A stretch of DNA of 64,000 nt from Ostrinia nubilalis (Eukaryota > Arthropoda > Insecta > Lepidoptera > Crambidae), in assembly GCF_963855985.1 (NCBI RefSeq), contig NC_087107.1, forward strand, positions 9,300,001 through 9,364,000, read 5' to 3'. Position 1 is the first letter of the stretch. The number at the start of each line of letters is the position of its first letter. A model generated the notes under the pieces. It had not been told where the DNA came from. It was given only the letters and a program-made list of their open reading frames with translations, and did no database searches. Shown here piece by piece: positions 51,855-64,000 of this stretch. The position numbers and the translations under genes were made by a program.

Positions 51855-52914
51855 TCTATGAAGCTTTTGACCCTGCTTTCTTCGCTGGCATTGTCATCAA
51901 TCATTTGCTCTATCAATTAGCTCTTCTTAGTAGTTCACTATCGCGATGCGCAAAAAGAATTCTCATGCGCGGCGCAGGGATTGTGAAGTTCGTTATCACG
52001 GTTCAAAGATTAGTCAGATTATCTTCTTTGATTTATTTATTTATCTTAGTTTCTTACGCTTGCACACATTTGCCCTGAAGCATTAACTTAATTTAAAAAA
52101 ATGTTGTTTACCGACAGAGATCTCCTACTGATTTCTATAATTATGATCTAATCCAGTTCTATGGTAATGTCAGATGACTTCCCTCCGTTTCGTAGACTGT
52201 CTGATCTTTATTGAACAGCAATAAACAAACTGTTTCGTGGGTACCATTCTGTTATGTAAAGATTTTAATTTATGTAGAACAGAGGGAGGATATAGAATAA
52301 ACCTACGTAGATACTTACCTTATACCGGAGGTAAATCCCATTAAAATTATTTTAACCTGACCTTCACAAATAATATTGCTGTTTTACTGTTATTTAATGA
52401 GAAGTTAATCGTAATGTAATAAATATTACAGTACCTACCTATTACAGAATTAGCGTAATTAATGGATCAGAGAACAAACTTTTTTTCATGAAACGAGTAA
52501 CAAATAATAATTATTGTTATTACATGATGATCTATATTATGAGTGATACAATTATGATGTATTTCCTGTTAAAGAAGTAACCTACTCGTATTCAAAAAGT
52601 CTCAAATCCGTTTATTTGATTTGTTTGTGCGTAAAAGAAAATATACATTAGCCAACAGTCTTTGAAACATCAACTTATTATTATTAGTTCGGGAAACATG
52701 TCTCGTGAAAATCAACTCCTCGGCCATCGTTCACAATTAAAGGCCTTACATTCTGAATCTCTTACATCTCTCGACAAATCAAACCCCCAATCAGCGACTA
52801 GTTCCCATTGCTTCACCCTACAAACGTATTCACAATCATCCTCCAAAAGCTTTAAGCGACAGAATCGTTGCAACAGTACCTTTGCACAGTTCCGATTCAT
52901 TGCAATAAATACGA

Positions 52915-53190
52915 CATGGGGGCAACAGTTGCCTCACTAACTTGCGACGTGATGAGCAGGACATGACCAGCAGGGTCCGTACTGAGGGCTTTTTCGGGGC
53001 CCAACGTGAAATTTGGGGCACATCATGCTTAGGTCGCATTATGTACAAACAACAAATAGGATAAATCAGGGGCTCTATGGGGGCAACAGTTGCCTCACTA
53101 ACTCGTGACGTGATGAGCAGGACATGACCAGCAGGGTCCGTACTAAGGGCTAATAAGGGCTTTTTCGAGGCCCAACGAGAAATACGTTTT
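52915..53190 (+). repeat. Direct repeat pair, shift about 160 bp
   Basis: ATGGGGGCAACAGTTGCCTC and the following block CGTGATGAGCAGGACATGAC ... GGCCCAACG occur at about 52915-53008 and 53076-53184. Confidence 0.85.
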
Positions 53191-53985
53191 TGGCACATCA
53201 CACACTTTAAATTTAATTTTGTGTCAAATATATTCTTACTCTACCTACTCGTATATACACTTTTTTCAGAGAATACCGATTGAAGTGTAATAAAACCGAA
53301 ATAGAGACAGCGACGGGATGACTCCTGAAAAGGGCCGGACACACACACTATTTATGTGAAAAGTCGCATCGTTAGCCAGACTTTGAAATAAGTTTACATG
53401 ATGGTCTTTGATAACATGATATGTAATTGGACCTAATTATTACCCAGTTTCTGTGAGCTGCACTTCATCATTCAATCTAGACGAAACATTATTGAATAGA
53501 AGTTTAATGCGGCCCTGTGCTTTTGTTCAGAACAAACTAGTGGTTTAGGAAGTGCAAAAATAGAGGAGAGTGACAACACAGATTAGCACACCTTTCAGTC
53601 GGTGACTTGACTTGCTCGGGATATAAAATAAGGGTTTTGATGAATGGCTAATTCTAGCCCAGCTTATCTGTTAGAGAGACTAATTACCAGAGTAGGTACG
53701 GAGCAAAAAGTAAGATTTTTAGCTCATTGACTTTTTTGATAATTAGGTCAAACTAACTATCACTTACATGGTCATGTCGTGTGTGAGGCTCATTACACTT
53801 AATGAGGTTTGTTTAGTTATTGAGTCGTAAAAGTGGTTTGAATTTAGCAGTAATACGTGAACTTATTGGCACGCATCTCCTTTTATTATTGAATTGAAAG
53901 GGAGAGCTGTACCTAAGTAAGTTTATCTAACTTTAATAAAAGAATACTGACTTCCCTATACCCCCCAATAACACATATAATACGC

Positions 53986-54183
53986 TATAACATAGAGGTG
54001 TCTTTTGACGTAAGGTCCTATGTCCCCTAGATGGGGCAAAGGGTGTCCCACAACAGTCCTCCATCGCGTTCGGTCTTGAGCTTCGCGTTTGATCTCGTTC
54101 CAGGTCTTGCCGATTTTCTTCGCCTCGTCTGCTACAGTGCGCCGCCAAGTTTGCTTGGGGCGACCACGTTTGCTTGATGCCTT
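53986..54183 (-). pseudogene. Second non-LTR family, C-terminal fragment
   Basis: Minus reading gives RGRPKQTWRRTVADEAKKIG, KTWNEIKREAQDRTRWRTVV, a typical non-LTR retrotransposon polyprotein end, open to the 5' flank. Distinct from the KWQWAGH family. Confidence 0.7.
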
Positions 54184-54474
54184 TTATGTGTACAAAATAC
54201 GTAGCTGACCCTATTCCTTAATGTTGATGAAATCTAGCAATAATATACCTACATACATTTCTATACACTCACATATTAAATTACTTCATATTTATAGTTT
54301 TAGGTTAATTTTAAAATAATGCTAATGACCAGAACCGCTGCCAAAACCTAAATAAAATTACGAAAATGCCTGAATCAACACGGTTGTTTCACGATAGACC
54401 CGAAAACAGTAGCCTCTCTCCTCACTGTACTAGCAAGGAAAGTTTTAAACATTTATAAAAATGAGGAACATTGT

Positions 54475-54745
54475 CGGCCGTTTGGTGTAGTGGTTCGGAA
54501 CGAACTACTATGCCGAGAGGTCCGGGTTCGATTCCCGGCCGGGCAGAAATTGAAATCATGAATTTTAATTCCTGTGACGGGTCTGCGTGTTACTATGTAT
54601 AATAAATATGTATGTATTTACAAACGAAAAAAGTATTTAAGTATGTTTATATCCGTTGAATTCCGTTGTCTACTACCCATAGTACAAGCTTTGTTAAGTT
54701 TGGGACTAGAAGCGTAGTGTAATGGCCAAGGATATTTATTTATTT
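54475..54745 (+). mobile_element. tRNA-headed SINE (GGCCGTTTGGTGTAGTGG family), copy 1
   Basis: A box TTGGTGTAGTGG, B box GGTTCGATTCC, AT-rich body and TTTATTTATTTA tail. Copies 2 and 3 are at 56563 and 59968. Confidence 0.8.
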
Positions 54746-54746
54746 A

Positions 54747-54926
54747 CTAGCGGCCGCCCGCGGCTTCGCCCGCGTGGAATTTTGTCTGTCACAGAAAAAC
54801 TTTATCGCGCGCGTCCCTGTTTCAAAAACCGGGATAAAAACTATCCTATGTTCTTTCCCGGGACTCAAACTATCTCTATGTCAAATTTCATCAAAATCGG
54901 TTGCGAGGTTTAAGCGGGAAAGCGTA

Positions 54927-54971
<45 letters not shown>

Positions 54972-54997
54972 GTTACTTTCGCATTTATAATATTAGT
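54747..54997 (+). mobile_element. CTAGCGGCCGCCCGCGG element with (ACAG)n
   Basis: Begins CTAGCGGCCGCCCGCGGCTT, core TCATCAAAATCGGTTGCGAG, then about ten ACAG units (54929-54969) and the end CGCATTTATAATATTAGT. Typical lepidopteran microsatellite-bearing repeat, possibly a non-autonomous Helitron. Confidence 0.7.
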
Positions 54998-54999
54998 TG

Positions 55000-55988
55000 G
55001 GAAGTTGGGATAGTTGGGATTTGTATTGCGAACTAGTTCCTACTTAGCCTTCGATGGTCGATGTTATTGATAGTATAGTCAAAATGTAGATTTGTCATAT
55101 CAATAAACCTACAGGAGCTTTGCAATAGTTGCAATAAAGCGAACAAAGTTTCCCAGTTTGTGTATGAGCTAGCGGCTACATAAAACTCTAGTCGTAACTC
55201 GTAGCCTATTTGCATACTATTTGTCAGATAAGAGACTTCTTTTTGTTACGCAGTTGTGGTTGTATCCTATCTAAAAGAAACTGTAGGTGGGGTATAAAAA
55301 TTTTGGTAAGCCTAGTTTTTTACTAACAGTAAATGCTATGACTAAACGATGTTTACACTCATAATGTTATGTAACAATGCTCGTTTTTTGCTAATTTACA
55401 TAATTTATAGATAACTGAACATTTCTTTAGGTAATACAAAAAAGCAGTGGCAGCGATGGGTTACCTACCTACTGATGAAAACCTGCAGTTTGAAATTTGA
55501 ATGCACCACTGCTAAAGTCATGGTTGCCATTTGAACTTACCTTAAAATTACCCCTTTTAGTTATTAATTAAGTAATTATCCAAGCATAAACTTAAGGTTG
55601 ATGGATTTTCACGGAGAATGTGAGAAGTTAATTTACAGAATTAATCGGTAATTAAAATAAACTAGTGCTAAATATTTTACTTATTCGTTACGGAATCAAA
55701 ATTAAAGCTCTCTATCGACAACGCAACGCACTCGAACAATATCGATGCTAAATTCCATTCGATTGCGATTGACAAAATGATCGGTTCTCAATAATTCCAT
55801 ATCGGCCGAGATCGTACAATCGGTCTGTAATCAGTCGGCAGATGTCTCGAGAAGTTGCGAATGTTGCGATACAGGAAATTGACATGACCCACTGTAATTT
55901 TTGGTACAAATGCCTTTTGGCCTAGTAGTTTGCTGGACTAATATTTTATTCCAGGGGTCGGAGGTACGATTCCCGCTCAACACTAACG
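55000..55988. other. Intergenic, nothing recognised
   Basis: AT-rich; a tRNA-like B box remnant (GGTACGATTCCC) near 55965. Confidence 0.4.
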
Positions 55989-56130
55989 CCCGTATTCACA
56001 AACATTACTATGAGGTCTCACAGTGAGTGTGGACGCACAGGGTGACACGTGATCCAATCACAGAGCTCTATTCAACGCTGTGCATTCGATTTGCTGCTTT
56101 ACTTAAGCAAGTATCATTTGTGAATACGGG
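55989..56130. mobile_element. MITE with CCCGTATTCACAAA termini, copy 2
   Basis: CCCGTATTCACAAACATTAC ... TTTGTGAATACGGG; matches 15759-15895. It abuts the next MITE after 4 bp. Confidence 0.85.
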
Positions 56131-56134
56131 CGTA

Positions 56135-56254
56135 AGGCTGGGTTGCTTGCACCATCTTACTTTAACTTTGACAAACGTCAAAAAGTCAAACACCATACAA
56201 AAACACCGGTTATCGTTATAGTTACGGTCAAAGTTTGGTGGTGCAACTCAGCCT
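56135..56254. mobile_element. MITE, AGGCTGGGTTGC termini, copy 2
   Basis: AGGCTGGGTTGC ... GTGCAACTCAGCCT; interior matches 43740-43815 in reverse. Confidence 0.8.
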
Positions 56255-56289
56255 AACAATGAATGAAACAAATGAATGTTTTTGATAAG

Positions 56290-56415
56290 TCATCATCATT
56301 ATCATTTCAGCCATAGGACGTCCACTGCTGAACATAGGCCTACCCCAATGATTTCCATGTTGATCTATTGGTAGCGGGCGCGGCCTGAGTCCAGCGCCTT
56401 CCTGCTACCTTTATA
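56290..56415 (-). mobile_element. RTE-like 3' tail fragment
   Basis: CATCATCATT run then GCCATAGGACGTCCACTGCT and the reverse tail. Confidence 0.8.
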
Positions 56416-56562
56416 TGATGTTTGATAAACGAGTACGAGCTTCGCCTAATTTGATACCAGCCGATGCATTGTAAATATAGTCATATATCCTCTATCCTCA
56501 CAAACATTCATATTTAATACTTGTAATATCAGTACGATAGGATAGAAAGTATTTATATATTA

Positions 56563-56821
56563 AGGCCGTTTGGTGTAGTGGTTCGAAACGGACTACTATT
56601 CCGGAGGTTGCGGGTTCGATTCCCGCACAGTACAAACATTTGTGTGCATGAACATATTTTTTTGTATTGGACTGGGTGTTTTCTATGTATATTAAGTATG
56701 TATTTACAAAAAAAGTATTTAAGCATGTTTATATCCGTTGTCTAGTACCCATAGTACAAGCTTTGCTTAGTTTGGGACTAGAAGCGCAGAGTAAAATGTC
56801 CAAGGACATTTATAAAAAAAA
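56563..56821 (+). mobile_element. tRNA-headed SINE, copy 2
   Basis: GGCCGTTTGGTGTAGTGGTT head with B box GGTTCGATTCC; ends in an A-rich tail. Confidence 0.8.
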
Positions 56822-57059
56822 TACTATTACCTACTTCAAAAATCAGCCAAAAAAGGTCAATTTCATCCTGGGCCAAAATAAACTACTTACTTAAATAGCG
56901 CAATTTTGCACAGCACTTTAGGAACCTTCCCTTCATGTCCACAAAATTACAAAACTATACATCTCCAACCAGCACACACTATTGTTCCCATTCTAAAACC
57001 CAGCCTTGTAAAACCGCAGGCTTCGTGTCATCCCTTCAGCGTTGCCATGGCGACGGTCA

Positions 57060-57124
57060 TATAAGCATGCGCCCGCGCCGCTTGCTCGCAGTCGCGCGGC
57101 ACGTTAGCGCATTGTACGTACACG
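57060..57124 (+). promoter_or_regulatory. Probable core promoter and non-coding first exon of a downstream gene
   Basis: TATAAG at 57060 lies 30 bp before CGCAGT (57087-57092, proposed start near 57090); the region is a small CpG-rich island in AT-rich DNA. A good donor CACG|gtgagtg follows at 57125. The likely partner is the ATG exon at 61385. Confidence 0.55.
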
Positions 57125-59967
57125 GTGAGTGCATTTTTTTGGATAATTTTGAAAATTTTTAGGCCAGTTTGTGTAAGTGTTGGAATAAGTTAGTGTTTTG
57201 AGTGAAATAGTGCTTGTTGTTCGGATTTTGTTTAGATTTTTGTTTGGTATTTTATTAAATTTGTTTTAAATTAATTGTTTTCTACTAGGTAAAGGATATT
57301 TTGGAAAAATAAACAAAATTTTTGCGGTCAATAAATTGAAATTTAAAATTTTCTGACGAACGCTAATTTAGCTACTTGAAACAAAGTAAATTAACGTAAT
57401 ATGAATTTGTTTCAGTATGTTAATTTATCGGTATATTTTTATATGTAATTTTAGTTCATAATTCAATTTGGATATAGTTTTAAGACAGATTAAACTGATA
57501 TGAACTCGCGCTCGTACAAAAGACATAAACGCGTCAGTACGCAGCAGTTTTCCGCCCGCCCATCATTTTGATGTTACACATTATTCAATTTTATTTAAAT
57601 AGTAACTGAATTATCAATTATGAATCATATTTCTGCCTAATAAACCAAAAAAATGTAAAGGAAGAATAAGGGCCAATAGCTTTGAATAGATAAAATACGT
57701 ATAGTCTTACTTAACCAATTTGTAAAGTGGAAAAAATGTGTCGTGCTTATTTTGGCTTCAAATCATATTCAAAAAGATCTTTTTAATAAGAAGAAAATGC
57801 CTTGCATTTTCTTACAGCGTCAATGCAGATTTTTTAGCTACTATATTAGTTGTAGATGTATCAGTGGATTATTAATCCAACAGGATTTTATAACTAAGTG
57901 CCTGCCTCGCCGATACAGAAAAACAGTTTCCGATTCTTTAATCCGACACAATGCAGATTATAGTAGTTTTCTCATGTAGAGTGTTTTTGTCGGCGACAAT
58001 GCGTTTTCTTGCCCAGAACAATCGTCATTGATTGGCATTCTTTGGTGTCTCAAGTTATTGGAGTTCACACAACCGATATGCAAAGTGGACTTTAAATTGA
58101 GGGAATAATTATTGGTAGAGAATGGCTAGATAGAGAAAATTAGGTTATATGAATAACGAGAGTGCTATTTCGAACGATTAAAATATTTGACGCATAAAAA
58201 TATGTTTCCAGCAAAAATTTTACAGAAGATGTTTTTTATATTTAGCCTAAATATTCACCATCTGTACCTTTCTAACCTAAATTATTTAGTGTAAAGAATT
58301 GAAGGTTCTCTATAGTTTCAATATTACTAACTAAAATCTTCTTTGATTTTAGACTGTCGCGTTCCATTTCAATTAAAATAGAGAAACACGGGTCTCAATG
58401 CGACATTTTACAGGAGTTACATATGTACTCACGGCTTGACGTTTCGGCTGCTATAATAATCATATAATTTATTTAATCAAGTAACAAGACTCATCATTTG
58501 TATGCTATGCCGCAGCCGTGGTCACAAGCAAAATAAAAAATCTACAGTTAAAATATTCTATTTGTAAAATAACTTTTCAATCCTACTCGAAATGGTTGCT
58601 GAACATCTCATTTGTATTTAAAATATCAAAATGACCAGATTTCAAGATTTCCAATCATATCAACGGTTTGTAGGTACCTCTTTGCTTTAAAGATATTTCT
58701 CATTGTGTTTTCCTAAAATAAAACAGTACTTAGCGGTCAAAAATGTTCCATAATCCACGCCAAAAATAAACAAAACACTACAATAAACCTGGGAATAAGT
58801 CGTCCAAATGATATCTCATTTGTTTCAACGTAACGCGCAATTGGGTCGAAATTGCAAAACAAAACTAACATCGTTTTTATCACCTCGCGATCCCAATCTC
58901 CTTTTAAGCTTTTAATAGTTTATGCAACAGATAAACTGCGTATAAGTTACAGTATTACTGAAACAATGGCGCTCTGCACGCATTCATTTCTCTCAACACT
59001 CGAGCTGGTAATCGGTGGGATTCATCTCTTGAGGGTATACATTATTTCCTTGTTAGTACACATCTGAGGAATCTGCTCAGTGAGACTTTGGATGACTTAA
59101 TGAAATGATAGTAAGACATACATTTGCTTTTACGACAAGTGTCGTTTAGGATTAGTGTTACAGGTTACTGGCTTAATTAGAGCTTAAGTTAGTTGTGTAT
59201 TGTGAGGATTGTTAGGTAAAGTTGTTTAAAATGTCTAAATTGTGACACTACAGGCATAGAAAGAAAACTACAATAAAGTTACAGTCAATTTATTTTACCA
59301 AAAATATTGTCTGTAATTAAAAAAAATATCTCTGTGTCACTTGTATCTTATAACTCCACAATTCAATATAAAAACAATTGAATAGTATTTCAGAGAGTTA
59401 CTAACGTTATAAGTAGTAATTTTTAGGCATTATCATATTTCAAAGCCGGACATATTTTACTCAGTTTTTTAAATCCCACAGAAAAAATATTCGACCAATT
59501 CTTTAGGAGAATAATCAATTAATTAAAACATAGCTAACCTTTTGATGGCGTTAAAGCAATTATCTCGCTATTCGCCCCAATACGCGTAATGTCACTTCGA
59601 GACAATCGATCTATTGTTCAATAATTAGGTATTTAAACCTAATATGACTCTGATAAAATCCATTAGGGCGTATCTTGTCAACAAAAAGGTAATCTTGGTT
59701 GACATTTTCACTATGCTATTTGAAAATATTATATTTCGCGGTAGACATTGTTATTTACTATACTTAAATCTGGGAAGCTAAGGGCATTTTATTTCGATTG
59801 ATAATGTAGATCCAGTACAATTTGGTCCAGGCACAAAGTGAATGCCTAGTGTCCAGGCACTCTCCTGTACCTAGGTCTGTTCGTGATAAAATTCCATAAA
59901 ACCTTTGAGTATCTTAAAATATTAATACTCGTAACTACATTAATTAATCAATATAAACAATAATAGT

Positions 59968-60232
59968 CGGCCGTTTGGTGTAGTGGTTCAGAACGGACTA
60001 CTATGCCGAGAGGTCCCGGGTTCGATTCCCGGCCGGGCAGAAATTGAAATGATGAATTTTAATTTCTGTGACGGGTCTGGGTGTGACTATGTATAATATG
60101 TATGTATTTAAAAAGAAAGTATATAAGTAGTATATCCGTTAAGCTTAGCACCCATAACACAAGCATTAAGTTGCTTACTTTGGAGCTAGCTGGCGCTGTG
60201 TGAAATTGTCCAAAGATTTATTTATTTATTTA
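59968..60232 (+). mobile_element. tRNA-headed SINE, copy 3
   Basis: GGCCGTTTGGTGTAGTGGTT head, B box GGTTCGATTCC, TTTATTTATTTA tail; close to copy 1. Confidence 0.8.
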
Positions 60233-60367
60233 ATAGTTACCAGTTATTGTGAGAAAATTCTGCAGCTATTTGGTAATAAATTTATTTGAGTATTAAATAC
60301 TAAAAGACAAAACGGAAGTCACACGCCATTAGTTTTGTTATTATCAAATTTTATTTCGCTCGTTGAT

Positions 60368-60440
60368 TCGTTTCAGCCGAAAGACGTCCACTGCTGGACA
60401 AAGGCCTCCCCCAAGGATTTCCACAAAGAGCGGTCCTCCA
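60368..60440 (-). mobile_element. RTE-like 3' tail scrap
   Basis: GTTTCAGCCGAAAGACGTCC, TGCTGGACAAAGGCCTCCCC; AACGA-ending subfamily, very short. Confidence 0.7.
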
Positions 60441-61384
60441 AATTTTATTTATCCAGGAATAAATAGTTTAAAAATGTAATTTTTCAAAGTAAAACTAATT
60501 CGGACGATGTAAGTTTAACTGACTCAAATTACCTTTGTATCAATTTCAAAGCTACTAAGAAAAACGTGAATTAGCAGTTGATTGAAAACTAAATTGAAGT
60601 TTTAAGACTTAAATGTGTTGATCCAATTAACTGGACAGTGGACTGCTATAGCCGTCATAATAATTAAACTTCCATTGTGTCTGGGTTACTATCCGGGAAA
60701 GTGTTAAGAGGGATAGTCACCCAGAATTTCGACACTTCATCCCGGTTAACTAATACTCTACCAGATGCTGCAATAAGTACTAAAGTTAAACACAAGTTAC
60801 TCATCCTCAGATAGTTTGGTCACGCTTTCTATGTAGAGCGACATTTGACGCCAGATGCAAATATCCGTCAGATGCACCGATCACCTTTCAACGTTGCAGC
60901 GTGGTGCATTAGTATTCGAAACATGTCTTTAGATCAGATGACAGACAGTTTGTGTAGGAATTACGCAAGGCTCCGTGAAAAGGGAAGTGACAAGTGACCC
61001 TTTTTCATGAAAGAACGTGGAGTTACGCTACATTTATGAAAGGATTCAACATTAGATTCAAGAATAACATGTAACTTATATGCAAGAATCTTAATAACTA
61101 CAGATTTAACTGACATAATAAACAATTTCCTTTTTTATTGAAATTGACCTTCATAAACTTTAACAATGCTTTAATTTAATTGAGTTTTGCGTGTCATCAT
61201 TATAGGGCTTATGTGACGACGTCGCGACGGGTGAAATCGTCACATGGGAACGGGACACGGGACATGGAGTAAAAAACATAAATGTCATATAAAAACTATA
61301 GCGACATCACTTTCAGAACTTTATTTTAGGGCAATTTATAGTTCTGTCTATAGTTAAACCTAATCTTAGATGTTTTGTTCACAG

Positions 61385-61444
61385 ATTTAGTTTAAGCCGC
61401 AACCAGCAGCACCAACACCATGCTGCGTTTGTCAACGTTTTGCA
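61385..61444 (+). CDS. Start-codon exon of an unidentified gene
   Basis: Acceptor tgttcacag, then a 35-nt leader and ATG at 61420 in good context (CAACACCATG), followed by MLRLSTFC and donor gtaagt at 61445 (phase 1). A short first coding exon with hydrophobic residues is common for insect secreted or cuticle proteins, but eight codons cannot identify the family. The rest lies beyond the window or in exons I could not recognise. Confidence 0.5.
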
Positions 61445-63950
61445 GTAAGTAAAATTTATAGTAATATTGCCCATAGTTGGGCACAAGACAAATAGTTAAT
61501 TAATATGCTTACCATTCTGAGTAAAAGATTAATTAATTAAATTATCAACGGGCCACTTATCTTTCGCCCAACTATGTTAGCTTTTGTAATTTAATAAAAC
61601 ATTTGATTAAGCACATTATGCAATAAAAGGTGGACTACCAAATCCTAAAAGAACATTCGTAATCAATTTCCTAAGCATCTGTAATTTATCTGAAATTAAA
61701 TTTTAATAAATTCACGGGGAAACAAAAACAGCGTTTCATGCAATCACTAGACAATATTAGTAAATTTCAAACAATTTGTTTGTGAAATATACGCCATAAT
61801 GCATGCTCTTTTTAATCCGATCGTCTAAATATGCACTTTACGCAAATATTATGTTAAAATATGCAAAACGGGGCGCTTAGTAAATACATTACATAGTAAA
61901 TTAAGTTTTTATTGCATCGTAATACATTAAAACGGCAGTCAAAGGTGTCAGTGATGTGTCGTTACGTAAATTATAAGTTTAAAGTTAACTTAAATGTGAC
62001 AGGTGTTAAGCACTTTAAAATTATTAAATGAATATCTTTTTAAGATTTATTAAATCAATTTGTATCATCCGTGTCTAAAAAGCTCTTAATTCAGCTTTTT
62101 TGAAGTCAACACTTTCAATTTACGATGGACTTGGAAAAACAACTGAAAACTGGCTGGAAATTATTCCAACTTATTTTTTTAATGTCACCTTTCTAAAGGT
62201 AACAAAACCATACATACAAATTGTACCAAAGGGTACCAATAAGTTCGTGAAACACAACTTGACCTGTTACGAGTATTATTCAAAATTGTTTTAAATGAGT
62301 ACTTAGTATTCAAAGTTAGGGTTTATTATCAAGTGACATCATAATAATCATAGCTTTCAGATTCACTAATACAAAATATTTAGGCGTTGTTATTTAAGGT
62401 TAGGAATCTGAAATATTTATAGGTCTTTTACGAAAATATACGAATGTGACCAACAGAAATGGAAATAAGTACGTAAGATTCTATAAGACATGCCCAAGCA
62501 ATTTTGAGCTTTGGTTTCGTAGAATAATGACGTATTATTAGTTCTAATGACACGACGTATTTTAAGCATCTCCGCAATTTAGATGTTCCGTACACAGGAA
62601 TAAAATACTTAATGCCATAGCAATTTCTCAATATTTATACGAGGTATTTTTTTCCGTAGAGAATATTAATATTTACAGGCAAATTTTGATAATTGAAAAG
62701 GTTAGTATGAACAAGTCCCAAGAAGAGAGTTGAGTAGATTATTCATCGTCATCATTTCAGCCACAGGATGTCCACTGCTGAACACAGGCCTCCTCCAATG
62801 ATTTCCTTGCTTCCTTGCCCGGTTGGTAGTGGCCTGCATCCAGCGCCTTCCTGTACCGTTATGAGGTCGTCGATTGATGAAGAAGATTATTAAATTAAAT
62901 TGTAAAAAATATTTTTACGCAGATCCCTAAATTAGTAGAATTTAAAACGCTAAAGTAAACACGTAATACAAAGCTTAAACGTGTTATATAACTTTAATAC
63001 CCCATTGGTTCATAATTCACAAGCAAGAGGTCACAAAATATGAGTAATGATTTGTTAAGATAGATTCAAACTGACAAGCGTATTACAGTCCACTGACATA
63101 CTTGCTAGAGTTATTACTGTAATTTAATTTGTCCATATTCGTACAAATTAAATTAGTATTCGAAAGTGTTAATTTCATAGTAAGATGATGCTATGACATT
63201 TTGCAGAGTTCACTGACCAAATGATGATTTTAGATCGCTATCCTGATGAACTCTTGAGACCAAATTTAAAAAACAGCGATTAAAAAACCCGTTCAAAATC
63301 ACACGAGCTAGGTATTTTCTCTTTCAAAGGGAAACAACCATTAATTATAAGTTTTGAGACAGAAAACAGTAACGTTTTATGTAAAATAAGCTTATAAACA
63401 ATTAATTACAACACTAATAGACATAGTTAATTAAGATTAAAAGTTACATTAGTGTCAAACTTCATAACAAATCAAATGCTATATTTGTTGCTAATCCTTC
63501 CTCTCCTGAAAAATATGCAGTCCCAAAAATTTTCAGTGCACTTTTTTTCATCGATACACAACGAAAGACAGTCTTTCGCAACATTTTTGATATTGACCTG
63601 GAGTAAAATGATTTTGTGCGTGATCATCATCAGTGCCCAATCAATTAATTGCTTTTAAATACCACACAAAACTCATTGATCTCAGAAGTCGTGCACGACG
63701 TAGTTTTACTGACTTTTAGCCTAAAAGTATCGCATCTCTACTTGAAAAATGACCCCTGCTCTGTTTGGTTAAGGTTCACACGACCAACATTTAAACCTAA
63801 GGATGCTGTATACATCAAGATGTTGTAAGACACACGCAACATTTCTAATTGATCACGTTAAGCTGCGTACATTATCGTTAAAGCAACATTAGGGTACGCA
63901 TGAGAGAATTTACAAAACGCCACACAATGAACTTGCGATGCTAATGTCTC
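61445..63950. other. No exon recognised
   Basis: AT-rich, probably intron of the gene begun at 61420. Contains one RTE tail at 62745. Confidence 0.4.
62745..62875 (-). mobile_element. RTE-like 3' tail fragment
   Basis: CATCGTCATCATTTCAGCCA, GGATGTCCACTGCTGAACAC; degenerate reverse tail. Confidence 0.75.
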
Positions 63951-63986
63951 TATAAAAGAACTTGACCTTCTGGCATGGGTGTCAGT
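63951..63986 (+). promoter_or_regulatory. Strong TATA plus initiator core promoter
   Basis: TATAAAAG at 63951 and GTCAGT with the initiator A at 63984, spacing 33 bp; this is the classical arthropod TATA/Inr arrangement on the plus strand. The transcript would lie beyond the window end. Confidence 0.6.
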
Positions 63987-64000
63987 ATGTCACTTTGTGG

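Larger units (their letters stand above)
57125..61384. other. Probable first intron of the downstream gene
   Basis: AT-rich; contains the SINE at 59968 and an RTE tail at 60368. No other exon recognised. Confidence 0.4.

Noticed and set aside
54929..54969. CRISPR or telomere-like array
   Set aside because: It is a simple (ACAG)n microsatellite inside a dispersed repeat; no spaced unique sequences and the genome is eukaryotic.
57743..57979. 78-residue frame after the downstream promoter
   Set aside because: No family resemblance, no splice or promoter support, composition like the flanking intron.
62100..62294. 64-residue frame in the last intron
   Set aside because: AT-rich, no splice-supported context, no recognisable motif; expected by chance in this composition.

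Overview
The window is nuclear DNA of a lepidopteran insect (moth or butterfly). The evidence is intron-exon structure with GT-AG junctions, insect-type core promoters (TATA plus TCAGT initiator), and a dense load of repeats typical of Lepidoptera: RTE-like non-LTR 3' tails ending in ATGATG runs, tRNA-headed SINEs, many foldback MITEs, and elements ending in a CGCATTTATAATATTAGT-type tail. The species cannot be named from sequence alone.

The dominant feature is one large plus-strand gene, the insect ZO-1 orthologue polychaetoid (pyd), from 7968 to 38324. I could place 24 coding exons. Their phases chain without conflict and their lengths sum to 6258 nt (2085 codons plus stop). In order they encode PDZ1, PDZ2, a linker, PDZ3, SH3, a basic hinge, a degenerate guanylate-kinase domain, a long proline-rich/disordered tail including a 2.6-kb exon with RRxS and PYATR repeats, and a C-terminal ZU5 domain. 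The first exon seen has an acceptor and no start codon, so the 5' end lies upstream of the window or in an unrecognised exon of the first 8 kb. Two alternative ends are suggested: an unspliced exon after the GUK domain (24485-25375), and read-through of the donor inside the ZU5 domain (stop at 36984, with a poly(A) signal about 700 nt on).

The unusual feature is repeated exon-scale tandem amplification inside this gene. The PDZ2-PDZ3 linker exon is present in 11 tandem copies (9849-11808). The exon entering the GUK domain is followed by six 115-bp or shortened partial copies and a 1.4-kb field of degenerate copies (17958-22300). A proline-rich exon start is triplicated at an exact 195-bp period (26583-27056). 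The PDZ2 first-strand sequence with its donor is duplicated at 8866-8918.

Upstream (1-7967) lie a 2.5-kb near-perfect palindrome (441-2948), the first exon of a THAP zinc-finger protein (3043), and a decayed RTE fragment. Downstream (39 kb to the end) is repeat-rich, mostly gene-free DNA with one probable new plus-strand gene: a TATA/Inr promoter and non-coding first exon near 57060-57124 and a start-codon exon at 61385-61444. A second strong promoter sits at 63951-63984, at the window edge.
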